Shown piece after piece: positions 18,468 to 32,137 of a stretch of 36,075 nucleotides of DNA. The stretch lies in the NCBI GenBank assembly GCA_029555205.1, contig JAKPTB010000101.1, positions 1 through 36,075 on the forward strand, in the 5' to 3' direction. This DNA is from Bacillota bacterium (GTDB lineage: Bacteria; Bacillota; Desulfotomaculia; Desulfotomaculales; Pelotomaculaceae). The notes below the pieces were generated by a model, which had not been told where the DNA came from, did no database searches, and was given only the letters and a program-made list of their open reading frames with translations. A program made the position numbers and the translations under genes. Position 1 is the first letter of the stretch. Each line of letters starts with the position of its first letter.

Positions 18468-19670
18468 CTACTCGTTGATGGCCGTGACCACGCCGGCGCC
18501 AACAGTGCGGCCGCCCTCACGGATGGCGAAGCGCAGGCCTTCCTCGATGGCGATGGGGGTGATCAGGGCGATGTCGATTTTGATGTTGTCTCCGGGCATT
18601 ACCATCTCGACGCCCTCGGGCAGGGTGGCCACGCCGGTGACGTCGGTGGTCCGGAAGTAAAACTGGGGACGGTAGCCGTTGAAGAACGGGGTGTGCCGGC
18701 CCCCTTCCTCCTTGGTCAGGACGTATACTTCTGCCGCGAATTTGGTGTGGGGCTTGATGCTCCCGGGTTTGGCCAGAACCTGGCCCCGCTCGATTTCTTT
18801 GCGGTCAACGCCCCGCAGCAGGCAGCCGATGTTGTCGCCGGCCTGGCCGTAGTCGAGGATCTTCCGGAACATTTCCACGCCGGTGACCACGGTCTTGCGG
18901 GGTTTTTCGGTGAAACCGACAATTTCCACTTCTTCCTGGACTTTGATCTGGCCCCGCTCCACCCTGCCGGTGGCGACGGTGCCCCGCCCGGTGATGGTGA
19001 AGACATCTTCAACGGGCATCAGGAAGGGCTTGTCGATAGGCCGCTGGGGTTCGGGCACGTATTCGTCCACGGCGTCCATGAGCTCCCAGATGGATTTGCA
19101 CCATTCACAGTCGCGCTTGCCGCAGGCGCATTCCATGGCCTTTAAGGCTGAACCGGTGATGATGGGAATGTCGTCGCCGGGGAATTCGTAGGTGGAGAGC
19201 AGTTCCCGCACTTCCATGTCCACCAGTTCCAGAAGTTCGGGGTCGTCAACCATGTCGGCCTTGTTCAAATAAACAACGATATAGGGCACGCCAACCTGCC
19301 GGGCCAGGAGGATGTGCTCCCGGGTCTGGGGCATGGGGCCGTCGGCGGCGGAAACTACCAGGATGGCTCCGTCCATCTGGGCTGCGCCGGTGATCATGTT
19401 CTTGATGTAGTCGGCGTGGCCGGGACAGTCTACGTGGGCGTAGTGCCGTTTGCCGGTTTCGTACTCCACGTGGGCGGTGTTGATGGTGATGCCCCGGGCG
19501 CGCTCTTCGGGCGCGTTGTCAATTTCGTCGTACTTCTTGACGGCGGCCCCGCCCACGGTGTTCAGGACGAGGGTAATGGCCGCGGTCAGGGTGGTTTTTC
19601 CGTGGTCCACGTGTCCGATGGTGCCGATATTAACGTGGGGTTTGGTGCGCTCGAACTTTTGCTTTGCCAT
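18468..19670 (-). CDS. tuf: Translation elongation factor EF-Tu, copy 1
   Basis: EF-Tu brings aminoacyl-tRNA to the ribosome as a GTP complex. The 400 residues have intact G1 G-H-V-D-H-G-K-T (19-26), G3 DCPG (81-84), G4 NKAD (136-139) and G5 SAL (174-176), then domains 2 and 3. A short insert with C181, C183, C188 and C191 follows G5, a form seen in some Clostridia. ATG at 19670 lies 11 bases after AAGGAGG; a TTG upstream overlaps that site and is rejected. Its last 44 codons differ by only one base from copy 2 (H instead of N at the next-to-last residue in copy 2). Confidence 0.98.
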   Translation of the reverse strand: MAKQKFERTKPHVNIGTIGHVDHGKTTLTAAITLVLNTVGGAAVKKYDEIDNAPEERARGITINTAHVEYETGKRHYAHVDCPGHADYIKNMITGAAQMDGAILVVSAADGPMPQTREHILLARQVGVPYIVVYLNKADMVDDPELLELVDMEVRELLSTYEFPGDDIPIITGSALKAMECACGKRDCEWCKSIWELMDAVDEYVPEPQRPIDKPFLMPVEDVFTITGRGTVATGRVERGQIKVQEEVEIVGFTEKPRKTVVTGVEMFRKILDYGQAGDNIGCLLRGVDRKEIERGQVLAKPGSIKPHTKFAAEVYVLTKEEGGRHTPFFNGYRPQFYFRTTDVTGVATLPEGVEMVMPGDNIKIDIALITPIAIEEGLRFAIREGGRTVGAGVVTAINE

Positions 19671-19727
19671 TGGTTTTTTTGCCTCCTTCAAATACTCGGT
19701 TTGTAAAAATGTTTAAATATGTTTGAA

Positions 19728-19748
19728 ATTATACTGTCCTGACAGTAT
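19728..19748 (-). promoter_or_regulatory. Possible tuf promoter -10 with adjoining palindrome
   Basis: Between fusA and tuf the minus strand has a perfect TATAAT (19733-19728). It is joined to the inverted repeat ATACTGTC-AG-GACAGTAT (19748-19731). No good -35 element stands 16-18 bases upstream. The palindrome could be an operator, an RNA hairpin or chance. An internal promoter would explain extra EF-Tu synthesis. Confidence 0.35.
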
Positions 19749-19749
19749 T

Positions 19750-21825
19750 TTAACCCTGCCGCCTGGCAATAATTCCTTCTGCAATATTGTCCGGCGTCTG
19801 GGCGTAGTGGTCGAACTGCATGGTGTAAATACCGCGTCCCTGGGTGCGGGAGCGCAGGTCGGTGGCGTAACCGAACATTTCCGCCAGGGGCACGAAGGCG
19901 TTGATCACCTGTACGCCGCCCCGTAGCTGCATTTCCTCGATCCGGCCGCGCCGGGCGTTGATGTCGCCGATTACATCGCCCATGTATTCGTCGTTGACCA
20001 CGACTTCCACTTTCATCACCGGCTCCAGAAGGGTGGGGTCGGCCTTGCTGGCCGCGTTTTTAAATCCCAGGGAACCGGCAATCTTGAAGGCCACTTCGGA
20101 AGAGTCCACATCGTGGAAGGAACCGTCCAGGAGGGTGACGCCCACGTCGATCACGGGGAACCCGGCCAGGACACCGTTCTCCATGGCTTCCTTGACACCG
20201 GCTTCCACCGCCGGGATGAACTCCCGGGGAATGGCCCCGCCGATTATTTTATTGGTAAAAAGGTAGCCCTCGCCCGGATTCCGGGGTTCCACTTCCAGCA
20301 CCACATGGCCGTACTGGCCGCGTCCGCCGGATTGACGGATAAACTTGCCCTCCGCCTTGACCTTTTTCCGGATGGTCTCCTTGTAGGCCACCTGGGGCCT
20401 GCCCACGTTGGCCTCCACCTTGAACTCCCGCAGCATCCTGTCCACAATGATTTCCAGGTGCAGCTCGCCCATACCGGAGATCAGGGTCTGGCCGGTTTCA
20501 GGGTCGGTGTTGATCCTGAAGGTGGGGTCCTCTTCGGCCAGCTTCTGCAGGGCCACGCCCATTTTTTCCTGATCCAGCTTTGTCTTGGGTTCAATGGCCA
20601 CCTGGATCACCGGTTCCGGAAATTCCATGGATTCCAGTACGATGGGAGCTTTCTCGTCACAAAGGGTGTCTCCTGTGGCAGTGATTTTCAGTCCCACCGC
20701 CGCGACGATATCGCCGGTGTGAACCCAGTCGATATCCTCCCGGTGGTTGGCGTGCATCCTCAGGATCCGCCCAATCCTCTCCCGCCGGGTCCGGTTGGAA
20801 TTGTAGATATAAGAGCCCGTCTTGAGGTTCCCGGAGTATACCCTGAAATAGGTCAGCTTGCCCACGTAGGGATCCACGGCAATTTTATATGCCAGGGCCG
20901 CAAAGGGCTCTTCTTCGCTGGCCTGCCGGGAGGCTTCCGTGCTGTCCCGGGGGTCGATCCCCCGGACCGGCGGTATGTCCACCGGAGCGGGCAGGTAGTC
21001 CACAATCGCATCCAGCAGCGGCTGCACGCCTTTGTTTTTAAAGGCCGAGCCGCATAGAACGGGGATCAGCTTCACGGCCAGGGTGGCCTTACGCAGCCCC
21101 TGCCGGATTTGCTCCTCCGTCAGCGTTTCGTTTTCCAGGTAAAGCATCAGTAATTCTTCATCACTTTCAGCCACCGTTTCAATCAGGCGGCTGCGCAGGA
21201 CTGCCGCTTCTTCGGCCAGTTCCGCCGGTATTTCCGACTCTTCGCTTAGGGTACCCAGGTCATCCTTATAAATAATGGCCCTGTTTTTGATCAGGTCGAC
21301 GACCCCGCAAAACTTGTCTTCTTCACCTATGGGAAGCTGCAGGGCCACCGGGTTTGCGCCCAGCCGGTCCTTGATCATCTGCATGACGCGATTAAAGTCG
21401 GCGCCTACCCGGTCCATCTTATTGACATAAGCAATGCGCGGAACTCCGTACTTATCGGCCTGCCGCCAGACAGTTTCAGACTGCGGTTCGACGCCGCCCA
21501 CGGAACAAAAAACGGCAACAGCGCCGTCCAGCACGCGCAGGGAGCGCTCTACCTCCATTGTGAAGTCCACGTGGCCTGGCGTGTCGATAATGTTAATCTG
21601 ACAATCGCGCCAGCGGCAGGTGGTAGCAGCGGAAGTAATGGTAATCCCCCGCTCCTGCTCCTGGACCATCCAGTCCATGGTGGCCGCGCCGTCGTGGACC
21701 TCCCCGATTTTGTGAACCCTGCCGGTGTAAAAGAGGATTCTTTCGGTGGTAGTTGTCTTGCCGGCGTCTATGTGGGCCATAATCCCAATATTTCTGATTT
21801 TATTTAACGGAAATTGCCGCGCCAC
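19750..21825 (-). CDS. fusA: Translation elongation factor EF-G
   Basis: EF-G drives ribosomal translocation and, with RRF, ribosome recycling. The 691 residues show G1 AHIDAGKT (17-24), switch II D-T-P-G-H (81-85) and G4 NKMD (135-138). Domains II to V end in the usual [10 protein letters not shown] block. The length is the standard bacterial one. The start is GTG at 21825 with AGGAG ten bases upstream. It lies 15 bases after rpsG in the str operon. Confidence 0.98.
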   Translation of the reverse strand: MARQFPLNKIRNIGIMAHIDAGKTTTTERILFYTGRVHKIGEVHDGAATMDWMVQEQERGITITSAATTCRWRDCQINIIDTPGHVDFTMEVERSLRVLDGAVAVFCSVGGVEPQSETVWRQADKYGVPRIAYVNKMDRVGADFNRVMQMIKDRLGANPVALQLPIGEEDKFCGVVDLIKNRAIIYKDDLGTLSEESEIPAELAEEAAVLRSRLIETVAESDEELLMLYLENETLTEEQIRQGLRKATLAVKLIPVLCGSAFKNKGVQPLLDAIVDYLPAPVDIPPVRGIDPRDSTEASRQASEEEPFAALAYKIAVDPYVGKLTYFRVYSGNLKTGSYIYNSNRTRRERIGRILRMHANHREDIDWVHTGDIVAAVGLKITATGDTLCDEKAPIVLESMEFPEPVIQVAIEPKTKLDQEKMGVALQKLAEEDPTFRINTDPETGQTLISGMGELHLEIIVDRMLREFKVEANVGRPQVAYKETIRKKVKAEGKFIRQSGGRGQYGHVVLEVEPRNPGEGYLFTNKIIGGAIPREFIPAVEAGVKEAMENGVLAGFPVIDVGVTLLDGSFHDVDSSEVAFKIAGSLGFKNAASKADPTLLEPVMKVEVVVNDEYMGDVIGDINARRGRIEEMQLRGGVQVINAFVPLAEMFGYATDLRSRTQGRGIYTMQFDHYAQTPDNIAEGIIARRQG

Positions 21826-21840
21826 CTAAAAGTCACTCCT

Positions 21841-22311
<471 letters not shown>

Positions 22312-22469
22312 TTATTTCCCCCCTTTGCTGCGTAAATAGGGTAGAGCAACAAATACAGGTTTCTTAAATCTTAAAACTCAAAAAAACTTGCCAGATGTAT
22401 AACAGAGTTTAGCGGTAATAAACTTGCAAAAATCTTTTTTGGTTGATCATGTACTTGCCGAAAACCTGC

Positions 22470-22844
22470 TTATTTCTTGGGGCGCTTGGCGCCGTACTTG
22501 GAACGGGCCTTGTTCCTGTTCTGCACGCCGGCGGAGTCCAGGGCGCCGCGCACGATGTGATAACGGACACCGGGGATGTCTTTGACCCGGCCGCCGCGTA
22601 CCAGGACCACCGAGTGCTCCTGTAAATTATGTCCGATTCCCGGAATGTAGGAGGTTACCTCGATACCGTTCGTCAGCCTTACCCGGGCCACCTTGCGCAG
22701 GGCGGAGTTGGGCTTCTTGGGTGTAGTGGTATAGACCCTGGTGCAGACACCCCGCTTTTGGGGACACTCCTTCAGGGCGGGAGATGCTGACTTTTTCCTG
22801 ATTTCTTCCCGGCCCTTGCGGATCAGCTGGTTGATGGTCGGCAT
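22470..22844 (-). CDS. rpsL: 30S ribosomal protein S12
   Basis: S12 is at the decoding centre. The 124 residues contain [12 protein letters not shown] and [22 protein letters not shown], the loops that monitor decoding. The lysines linked to streptomycin action are the wild-type residues. ATG at 22844 has AAGGAGGTG upstream. Its 5' neighbour is the L7Ae-type gene. Confidence 0.98.
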   Translation of the reverse strand: MPTINQLIRKGREEIRKKSASPALKECPQKRGVCTRVYTTTPKKPNSALRKVARVRLTNGIEVTSYIPGIGHNLQEHSVVLVRGGRVKDIPGVRYHIVRGALDSAGVQNRNKARSKYGAKRPKK

Positions 22845-22918
22845 ATTTCGATTACACCTCCTTCCTTTAGTTCAAAGTATAAAATAAAAGCTTGTTCCAT
22901 CCAGGGCGCCTCCAGGGA

Positions 22919-22983
22919 CATCAGTCCTAGAGGATAGCGGGACCTTAAGTCTCAAGTCCCAGTCCCTAAGTCCATCAGTCCTC
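22919..22983. repeat. AGTCCC-type short repeats after the L7Ae gene
   Basis: CATCAGTCCT occurs at 22919-22928 and again at 22974-22983, the second time covering the TGA stop of the L7Ae-type gene. Between them are AAGTCTCAAGTCCCAGTCCC units. This resembles the repeats that touch the stops of rplB and infA in layout, with a different unit sequence. Confidence 0.5.
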
Positions 22984-23226
22984 CGTAACGGCGGCTGAAG
23001 CGCAGCCCACCTCGATCCGGCAGGCTTTGCCCAGGGCCTGCATGGAATCCACCTGGATAACCGGAATTCCTTTCTGAGCGCAGATCTGCAGGATCGGCTC
23101 CACAACGTGCCTGTCGGCGGTCCGGGCTACATAGACAACCCTGGCCAGCCCCCGCTCGACGGCCTTCAGGGTCTGTTTTGTTCCCACAGTCCTTTTCCGT
23201 GCAGAGATGAGCCGTTTATATACCAT
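22975..23226 (-). CDS. rplGB: L7Ae-family ribosomal/kink-turn binding protein (YbxF-like)
   Basis: This 83-residue L7Ae/L30e-fold protein belongs to the Firmicute YbxF/YlxQ family that binds kink-turns in RNA. Visible features are G-T-K-Q-T-L-K-A-V-E-R-G-L-A-R-V-V-Y-V-A-R-T-A-D and the C-terminal L-G-K-A-C-R-I-E-V-G-C-A. The place between rpoC and rpsL is the canonical one. ATG at 23226 has AGGAGG 12 bases upstream. It is the first gene after a strong promoter, so it heads the str operon. Its exact physiological target is not settled. Confidence 0.9.
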   Translation of the reverse strand: MVYKRLISARKRTVGTKQTLKAVERGLARVVYVARTADRHVVEPILQICAQKGIPVIQVDSMQALGKACRIEVGCASAAVTED

Positions 23227-23263
23227 GGTTGTTTAAAACCTCCTGAAATCCAGACACTCAAAT

Positions 23264-23292
23264 ATATTACCATTCAATCGGGCCATTGTCAA
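23264..23292 (-). promoter_or_regulatory. Sigma-A promoter of the str operon
   Basis: On the minus strand TTGACA (23292-23287) is followed by a 17-base spacer and TAATAT (23269-23264), with TG-G before it as an extended -10. Transcription would start near 23257, about 30 bases before the ATG of the L7Ae-type gene. This is close to the consensus for the vegetative sigma factor. Confidence 0.85.
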
Positions 23293-23349
23293 TATTTCCT
23301 TTACCCTGGCTACATCCTGTGAAGAGTGGCGAAAAACGCGCCGGATCCC

Positions 23350-23424
23350 AGGCAGGGTGCCCTGGGAGAACCGTTCCCCCAACACACCCCTGACACCGGA
23401 GAACTGTTCCCGGGCACCCTGCCT
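23350..23424 (-). terminator. Hairpin after rpoC
   Basis: A perfect 13-base inverted repeat, AGGCAGGGTGCCC, pairs 23412-23424 with 23350-23362. Two GGAGAAC-type inner repeats stand in the loop. It begins seven bases after the rpoC stop. A GTTTTT follows the second arm only after about 13 bases, so it is an imperfect intrinsic terminator or an RNA-stabilising hairpin. Confidence 0.55.
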
Positions 23425-23430
23425 TGAAAC

Positions 23431-26928
<3,498 letters not shown>

Positions 26929-27047
26929 AAAGGACCCCTCCTTTTGGTAGTAGGGCGTAAGTCGTTAACCGCCGTTAAATATAGTCGCAATTCTCCAGCT
27001 TTTCCTTTGATGACCTTTTACACCACACTTAGCCTACGTCCTGTGAG

Positions 27048-30000
27048 CTAATTGTCATCCTCTTCAATGTCGAAATCTTCCTCCAAAAAGTCGTCGCTGA
27101 ATTCATCATCTTCAAGGAGCTCAGGCTCTTCCTCTTCATCGGGAGCTACGGGCGGTTCATCTTCCTGCAGGTCTATGCCCAGTTCCTTGGCGGTCTCGTT
27201 GATGTCTTCCTCAATTTCCTTAATCTCAATTTCCTCGTCTTCCTCGGAGAGCACCTTTACGTCCAGGCCCAGGCTCTGCAGTTCCTTGATCAGCACCTTG
27301 AAGGACTCCGGCACGCCGGGCTCCGGCACGTTTTCACCCTTGACGATGGCCTCGTAGGTCTTGACCCGGCCCACCACGTCGTCCGACTTGACGGTGAGGA
27401 TTTCCTGCAGGGTGTAGGCCGCGCCGTAGGCTTCCAGGGCCCAGACCTCCATTTCCCCGAAGCGCTGGCCGCCGAACTGGGCCTTGCCCCCCAGGGGCTG
27501 CTGGGTCACCAGGGAGTAAGGGCCGGTGGAGCGGGCGTGGATCTTGTCGTCCACCAGGTGGGCCAGCTTGAGCATGTAAACGTAACCCACGGTAATGGGG
27601 TTGTCGAAGGGCTCGCCGGTGCGTCCGTCGTAAAGGGTCATCTTGCCGTTCCGGGGCAGGTTGGCCTGCTCCAGGAATTCTAAGATATCCTCTTCCCTGG
27701 CTCCGTTGAAAACCGGGGTGGACACGTGGTAGCCCAGGGTCCTGGCCGCCCACCCCAGGTGGGTCTCCAGGACCTGTCCGATATTCATCCGGGAAGGAAC
27801 TCCCAGGGGGTTGAGCACGATTTCAATGGGGGTGCCGTCGGGCAGGAAGGGCATGTCTTCCTCCGGCAGGATCCTGGCGATGACGCCCTTGTTCCCGTGG
27901 CGCCCGGCCATTTTGTCGCCCTCGGATATTTTCCGCTTCTGGGCGATGTAGACCCGCACCAGCTGGTTTACACCCGGCGGCAGCTCGTCGCCGTTATCCC
28001 GGGAAAATACTTTGACGTCCACGATTTTCCCGGCCTCGCCGTGGGGTACCCGCAGGGAGGTGTCCCGCACTTCCCGGGCCTTTTCCCCGAAGATGGCCCG
28101 CAGCAGGCGCTCCTCGGCGGTGAGCTCGGTCTCGCCCTTGGGGGTGACCTTGCCCACCAGAATGTCACCGGGCCGGACTTCGGCGCCGGTCCGGATGATG
28201 CCCCTGTCGTCGAGGTCTTTCAAGATTTCCTCCCCGACGTTGGGGATGTCCCTGGTGATCTCCTCGGGGCCCAGTTTGGTGTCCCGGGCGTCACACTCGT
28301 ATTCCTCTATATGAATGGAAGTAAAATAATCTTCCTTGACCGCTCTTTCGCTGACCAGGATGGCGTCCTCGTAATTGTAGCCCTCCCAGGGCATGAAGGC
28401 CACCAGGATGTTGCGGCCCAGGGCCAGCTCGCCCTGATCCGTGGAAGGCCCGTCCGCGATAATCTGATCCTTTGCCACGCGGTCGCCTTTTCTGACGATG
28501 GGCTTCTGGTTGATGCAGGTACCCTGGTTGGAGCGGGTAAACTTCAACAGTTTGTAGTGGTCCAGTTCCCCGGTGTCCGTCCTGACATCGATCCCGGTGG
28601 CCGTTACCCGTTCCACGACACCGCTGTTTCTGGCGATTACCACCACCCCGGAGTCCCGGGCTGCTTTATACTCCACCCCCGTGCCCACCAGCGGGGCCTG
28701 GGCTTTGAGCAGGGGCACGGCCTGACGCTGCATGTTGGCGCCCATCAAGGCCCGGTTGGCGTCGTCGTGCTCCAGGAAGGGGATCAGGGCGGTGGCGATG
28801 CTGAACACCTGCTTGGGCGAAACGTCCATATAGTCGACCCTGTCCGCGGGGACCACGACGATTTCCGGGGAACGGGCGTTAACCCGGTTCTCCGTGAAGT
28901 AACCGTTCTCGTCCAGGGGCGCGTTGGCCTGGGCGATGACGTTGCCTTCCTCCTCGTCGGCAGTGAGGTAGACGATTTCTTCGGTGACCCGCTTGTTGGC
29001 CTTGTCCACCTTGCGGTAAGGCGTTTCGATGAAACCGAAGGCATTGATCCGGGCGTAGGTGCTCAGGGAGCCGATCAGGCCGATGTTGGGACCTTCGGGA
29101 GTCTCAATGGGACACATCCGGCCGTAGTGGGAGTTGTGCACGTCCCGGACCTCGAAGCCGGCCCGCTCCCGGGACAGGCCTCCGGGCCCCAGGGCGGAAA
29201 GACGCCGTTTGTGGGTCAACTCGGCCAGGGGGTTGGTCTGGTCCATAAACTGGGACAGCTGGCTGGAGCCGAAAAACTCTTTGATTGCAGCCACCACGGG
29301 GCGGATGTTGATCAACACCTGGGGCGTAATTACGTCCACGTCCTGGATGGTCATCCTTTCCCGGACCACCCGTTCCATCCTGGAAAGGCCGATCCGGAAC
29401 TGGTTCTGCAACAACTCGCCCACGGAACGGAGCCGGCGGTTGCCCAGGTGGTCGATATCATCCACGCTGCCCTCGCCGTTCATCAATTTGAGCAGGTATT
29501 TAATAGTTTCAAAGATGTCCTCCCGGGTCAATTCCCTGATGAATTCCCGCTCCCTGGGGACTTCCTTCTTTAAATAAGGATCAAACTCGGTTTCCCCGTT
29601 GCTGTTTTCACCGAAGCGGTAAAGGACACCGTGTTTTAATTTTTTTTGAATTTTATAGCGGCCGACATTGCCCAGGTCGTACCGCTTCTGATCAAAAAAG
29701 AGGGCTGCCAGGAGGGACCGGGCACTGTCCACGGTGGGCGGCTCCCCGGGCCTCAAGCGCTTGTAAATTTCCACCAGCGCTTCTTCCTCGGTGTCTGTGT
29801 TGTCCCGGGACAGTGTTTCCTGGATAAACTTGTCGTTGTCGAAAAGGTCGGCGATCATGGCGTTGGAGCCGCACCCCAGGGCGCGGACCAGGACAGTGGC
29901 CGGGATCTTCCGGGTCCGGTCGATCCGGACAAAAATGTGGTCGTTGACGTCGGTTTCAAATTCCAGCCACGCTCCCCTGTTGGGGATGATTGTGGCCGTA

Positions 30001-30476
30001 AAAAGCTTTTTGCCGCTGGGGTCGATGGTGTCGGCGAAGTATACCCCGGGTGAGCGGACAAGCTGGCTGACGATAACCCTTTCCGCCCCGTTGATGATAA
30101 AGGTGCCTTTCTCGGTCATGAGGGGGAAATCGCCCATAAAAACTTCCTGTTCCTTGACTTCCCCGGTCTCCTTGTTAATCAGACGCACCTTCACCCGCAA
30201 GGGCGCGGCAAAGGTAACGTCCCTTTCTTTGCACTCTTCTACCGAATACTTGGGATCACCCAGGGTATAGTCCAGGAACTCCAGGACCAGGTTTCCGGTA
30301 AAATCCTGGATGGGAGAAACGTCCTGAAAGACTTCCCGCAGGCCCTCGTTTAAAAACCAGTGGTAGGAATTGCGCTGCACTTCAATCAGGTTGGGCAGTT
30401 CCAGGACTTCCTTCAACTTACCAAAGTTGTGACGAACCCTGGCGCCAACCTTTTCAGCATAAGGCATCGAACGCAT
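27048..30476 (-). CDS. rpoB: DNA-directed RNA polymerase subunit beta
   Basis: The beta subunit pairs with beta' to form the catalytic cleft. About 1142 residues are encoded. The rifampicin region ([22 protein letters not shown]) has the wild-type D, H and [11 protein letters not shown] lies in the conserved late region. The C-terminal 60 residues are strongly acidic, as in other Firmicutes. The start could be GTG 30479, ATG 30476 or ATG 30467 (M-P-Y-A-E-K-V-G); 30476 is my choice because AGGA is ten bases upstream. The gene follows a 220-base leader from a strong promoter. Confidence 0.97.
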   Translation of the reverse strand: MRSMPYAEKVGARVRHNFGKLKEVLELPNLIEVQRNSYHWFLNEGLREVFQDVSPIQDFTGNLVLEFLDYTLGDPKYSVEECKERDVTFAAPLRVKVRLINKETGEVKEQEVFMGDFPLMTEKGTFIINGAERVIVSQLVRSPGVYFADTIDPSGKKLFTATIIPNRGAWLEFETDVNDHIFVRIDRTRKIPATVLVRALGCGSNAMIADLFDNDKFIQETLSRDNTDTEEEALVEIYKRLRPGEPPTVDSARSLLAALFFDQKRYDLGNVGRYKIQKKLKHGVLYRFGENSNGETEFDPYLKKEVPREREFIRELTREDIFETIKYLLKLMNGEGSVDDIDHLGNRRLRSVGELLQNQFRIGLSRMERVVRERMTIQDVDVITPQVLINIRPVVAAIKEFFGSSQLSQFMDQTNPLAELTHKRRLSALGPGGLSRERAGFEVRDVHNSHYGRMCPIETPEGPNIGLIGSLSTYARINAFGFIETPYRKVDKANKRVTEEIVYLTADEEEGNVIAQANAPLDENGYFTENRVNARSPEIVVVPADRVDYMDVSPKQVFSIATALIPFLEHDDANRALMGANMQRQAVPLLKAQAPLVGTGVEYKAARDSGVVVIARNSGVVERVTATGIDVRTDTGELDHYKLLKFTRSNQGTCINQKPIVRKGDRVAKDQIIADGPSTDQGELALGRNILVAFMPWEGYNYEDAILVSERAVKEDYFTSIHIEEYECDARDTKLGPEEITRDIPNVGEEILKDLDDRGIIRTGAEVRPGDILVGKVTPKGETELTAEERLLRAIFGEKAREVRDTSLRVPHGEAGKIVDVKVFSRDNGDELPPGVNQLVRVYIAQKRKISEGDKMAGRHGNKGVIARILPEEDMPFLPDGTPIEIVLNPLGVPSRMNIGQVLETHLGWAARTLGYHVSTPVFNGAREEDILEFLEQANLPRNGKMTLYDGRTGEPFDNPITVGYVYMLKLAHLVDDKIHARSTGPYSLVTQQPLGGKAQFGGQRFGEMEVWALEAYGAAYTLQEILTVKSDDVVGRVKTYEAIVKGENVPEPGVPESFKVLIKELQSLGLDVKVLSEEDEEIEIKEIEEDINETAKELGIDLQEDEPPVAPDEEEEPELLEDDEFSDDFLEEDFDIEEDDN

Positions 30477-30706
30477 CACACCCCTGTCCTAAAATTAAAA
30501 TGAAGCTGCCATTAAACCGACACTTTATGAGTTAAATAGAGCCTCAGATTCATACAAGGGAAAAAGCAAGGTTGTCTTTCGACTACAATACCTCGCTTTT
30601 AGTTGGTGTTTGGGACTATCTGAAATATTATTTCCTGAAAAAGGCTCTCCGATACATTAATACCACGAAAATGAAAAAAGACATTGCCCCACAATGACAT
30701 TCATAA

Positions 30707-30735
30707 ATGATAGCATAAAATACTTGGAGTGTCAA
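30707..30735 (-). promoter_or_regulatory. Sigma-A promoter of rpoBC
   Basis: The minus strand carries TTGACA (30735-30730), a 17-base spacer ending in TGC, then TATCAT (30712-30707), i.e. near-consensus with an extended -10. The start point would be near 30700, leaving a leader of about 220 bases before rpoB. It indicates that rpoBC is transcribed separately from rplJL here. Confidence 0.88.
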
Positions 30736-30767
30736 GTAAATTTTAAAAGATATTGAAAAATTTCACG

Positions 30768-30942
30768 ACGTGACGGACGGGACGGACGGAGGGGACGAGC
30801 GGACGGACGGACAGAGATGATCCGGACACGGTCCAGTGGTGCTCCATGAGCCTGACGGACGGACGTAATCCAGGTGATTCAGGGGCGAGCCATGATCCTG
30901 ACGGACGGACGTGATCCAGGTGATCCAGGGGTAAGCCATGCT
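30768..30942. repeat. GACGGACGG tandem repeats upstream of rpoB
   Basis: Several GACGGACGG units lie at 30771-30813. They are followed by two 46-base direct repeats (30851-30896 and 30897-30942), each starting CCTGACGGACGGACGT and differing at about five positions. They lie just upstream of the rpoB promoter. No coding frame is evident. Confidence 0.8.
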
Positions 30943-31035
30943 CCATAATCCAGTGATCCGGGGGGAGGGCCTGAGTTTTACAGATAATTATTATCAATCC
31001 CGAGATAACGGGGACGGAGTTATCAGGGGGATGGT

Positions 31036-31196
31036 GTCAGGGGACGGGGTTTTTGACACTTTTCAAATACTGCATATTTGATTAGACACCCATGCAGCTG
31101 ACGCGGCACCAGCGTAAAGGACTGAAAAATTTAACAGCATTTTTTGTTGTCAGGAGGACGGGGTTGTTGACACCTTTTAAATAGTATATATTTGAT
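31036..31196. repeat. Diverged 47-base direct repeat
   Basis: 31036-31082 and 31149-31196 share GTCAGG, GACGGGGTT, TTGACAC, CTTTT, AAAT and ATATTTGAT in the same order, with scattered differences and one added base. The copies are 113 bases apart. The function is unknown. Confidence 0.65.
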
Positions 31197-31213
31197 CTTC
31201 AGGACATGCTGGA

Positions 31214-31253
31214 AAGGCCGTTTTCCCGCTTAAATAAAGGGATTACGGCCTTC
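31214..31253. other. Inverted repeat (hairpin) in the rplL-rpoB gap
   Basis: AAGGCCGT and ACGGCCTT arms, extended by TCCC/GGGA after a small internal loop, surround a TTAAATAAA centre. A half copy of the arm (AAGGGCTTGCGGCCTTCTT) lies at about 31296-31314. It could be an RNA hairpin or a remnant of a small repeat. Confidence 0.45.
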
Positions 31254-31461
31254 TAATTGGCAAATTTGAGATAAAATCCGGGATCGCTGAAATAAGGGCT
31301 TGCGGCCTTCTTGCGGCGGATATTAATTGCTTGGAAAGCCGGGTTTTGTTAGGAAAGACGGGATTTTGCAACATAAGCCGGGAACCTTCCGCCCCAGGGG
31401 CAGCTCCCGGCAGTAAAGTTCACGCGTACGCATCAAAAAGCAGGGCGTTCCTGGAGTTCTA

Positions 31462-31515
31462 CCGCGCCGGGGAACAAACCCCGGCAAACCCGGCGGGGGC
31501 CGGTCCCCGGCGCGG
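31462..31515 (-). terminator. Strong hairpin after rplL
   Basis: A perfect 12-base stem, CCGCGCCGGGGA with TCCCCGGCGCGG, encloses a smaller G+C-rich hairpin and starts about 15 bases after the rplL stop. A TTTTT lies some 20 bases beyond the stem rather than next to it. It probably ends or slows transcription, or protects the 3' end of the rplJL mRNA. Confidence 0.6.
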
Positions 31516-31529
31516 ACCTCCCGGACACG

Positions 31530-31913
31530 CTACTTGATTTCGACGGATGCCCCCACTTCGGTAAGTTTGGCTTTGATGGCCTCGGCCTCTTCCTTGGTAA
31601 CCTTTTCCTTGACCGGCTTCGGCGCGCCGTCAACCAGGTCTTTGGCTTCCTTCAGGCCAAGGGCGGTGATCTCGCGGACAACCTTGATTACGTTGACCTT
31701 CTTGTCGCCAATGGCAGTCAGGATAACATCAAATTCAGTTTTTTCTTCTTCGGGCGCCGCGTCGGCAGCCGGAGCTGCTCCGGGAGCGGCGGCCACGGCC
31801 ACCGGGGCGGCGGCGCTGACGCCGAATTCCTCTTCAAAAGCCTTGACCAGCTCGGACAGTTCCAGAACGGTCATGCCCTTTACAGCTTCAAGAATTTCCT
31901 GTACTTTGGACAT
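31530..31913 (-). CDS. rplL: 50S ribosomal protein L7/L12
   Basis: L7/L12 forms the flexible stalk that recruits elongation factors; several dimers bind the L10 tail. The 127 residues have the helical dimerisation N-terminus (to about 33), an Ala/Pro-rich hinge (about 36-56, [13 protein letters not shown]) and the globular C-terminal domain. The latter includes [26 protein letters not shown] at 31913 has AGGAGG upstream. It lies 224 bases after rplJ, a gap that contains the rplJ tail copy. Confidence 0.98.
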   Translation of the reverse strand: MSKVQEILEAVKGMTVLELSELVKAFEEEFGVSAAAPVAVAAAPGAAPAADAAPEEEKTEFDVILTAIGDKKVNVIKVVREITALGLKEAKDLVDGAPKPVKEKVTKEEAEAIKAKLTEVGASVEIK

Positions 31914-32063
31914 TTTCGATAATAACCTCCTGTTTTTTGTGGTATTCTTTTACATCTCAAGGGTAATAATTCAATAACTCCGCTACCGGGTACATAAATC
32001 TATGATAATTGAATTACTTGATAACTTAAGGTACCCGGATCCGGTGTTTACGTGGTACGGTGT

Positions 32064-32090
32064 TCAGGCCTCGCCCGCGCGCTGTTTGCC
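32064..32090 (-). repeat. Diverged copy of the rplJ 3' end
   Basis: On the minus strand this reads K-Q-R-A-G-E-A-stop, exactly the last residues of L10, 74 bases downstream of the real end. The codons differ: real CGT-GCA-GGG-GAA-GCC-TAA, copy CGC-GCG-GGC-GAG-GCC-TGA. Similarity to the real tail (L-E-A-V-R against L-D-I-R-V-G) continues weakly upstream. Confidence 0.85.
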
Positions 32091-32137
32091 AACGCGAATA
32101 TCCAAGTAAATCTTTCAAGCCTGGAACCTTAAGGGTT

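Larger units (their letters stand above)
30477..31529. other. Long non-coding region between rplL and rpoB
   Basis: These 1053 bases contain no plausible gene. In transcription order they hold the hairpin after rplL (31462-31515), a hairpin with AAGGCCGT arms (31214-31253), a diverged 47-base direct repeat (31036-31082 and 31149-31196), a GACGGACGG-rich tandem region (30768-30942), the rpoB promoter (30707-30735) and a 220-base leader. Most bacteria have a much shorter gap here. Confidence 0.8.

Noticed and set aside
19731..19748. SOS/LexA operator before tuf
   Set aside because: The palindrome does not match the Firmicute GAAC-N4-GTTC pattern.
27726..29573. 615-codon open frame on the plus strand opposite rpoB
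   Set aside because: It is fully antisense to a conserved gene. Its composition mirrors rpoB codons, and there is no ribosome site or family resemblance.
31055..31082. Plus-strand promoter in the rplL-rpoB gap
   Set aside because: TTGACA has only a poor -10 match and leads away from both neighbours; kept only as part of the repeat description.
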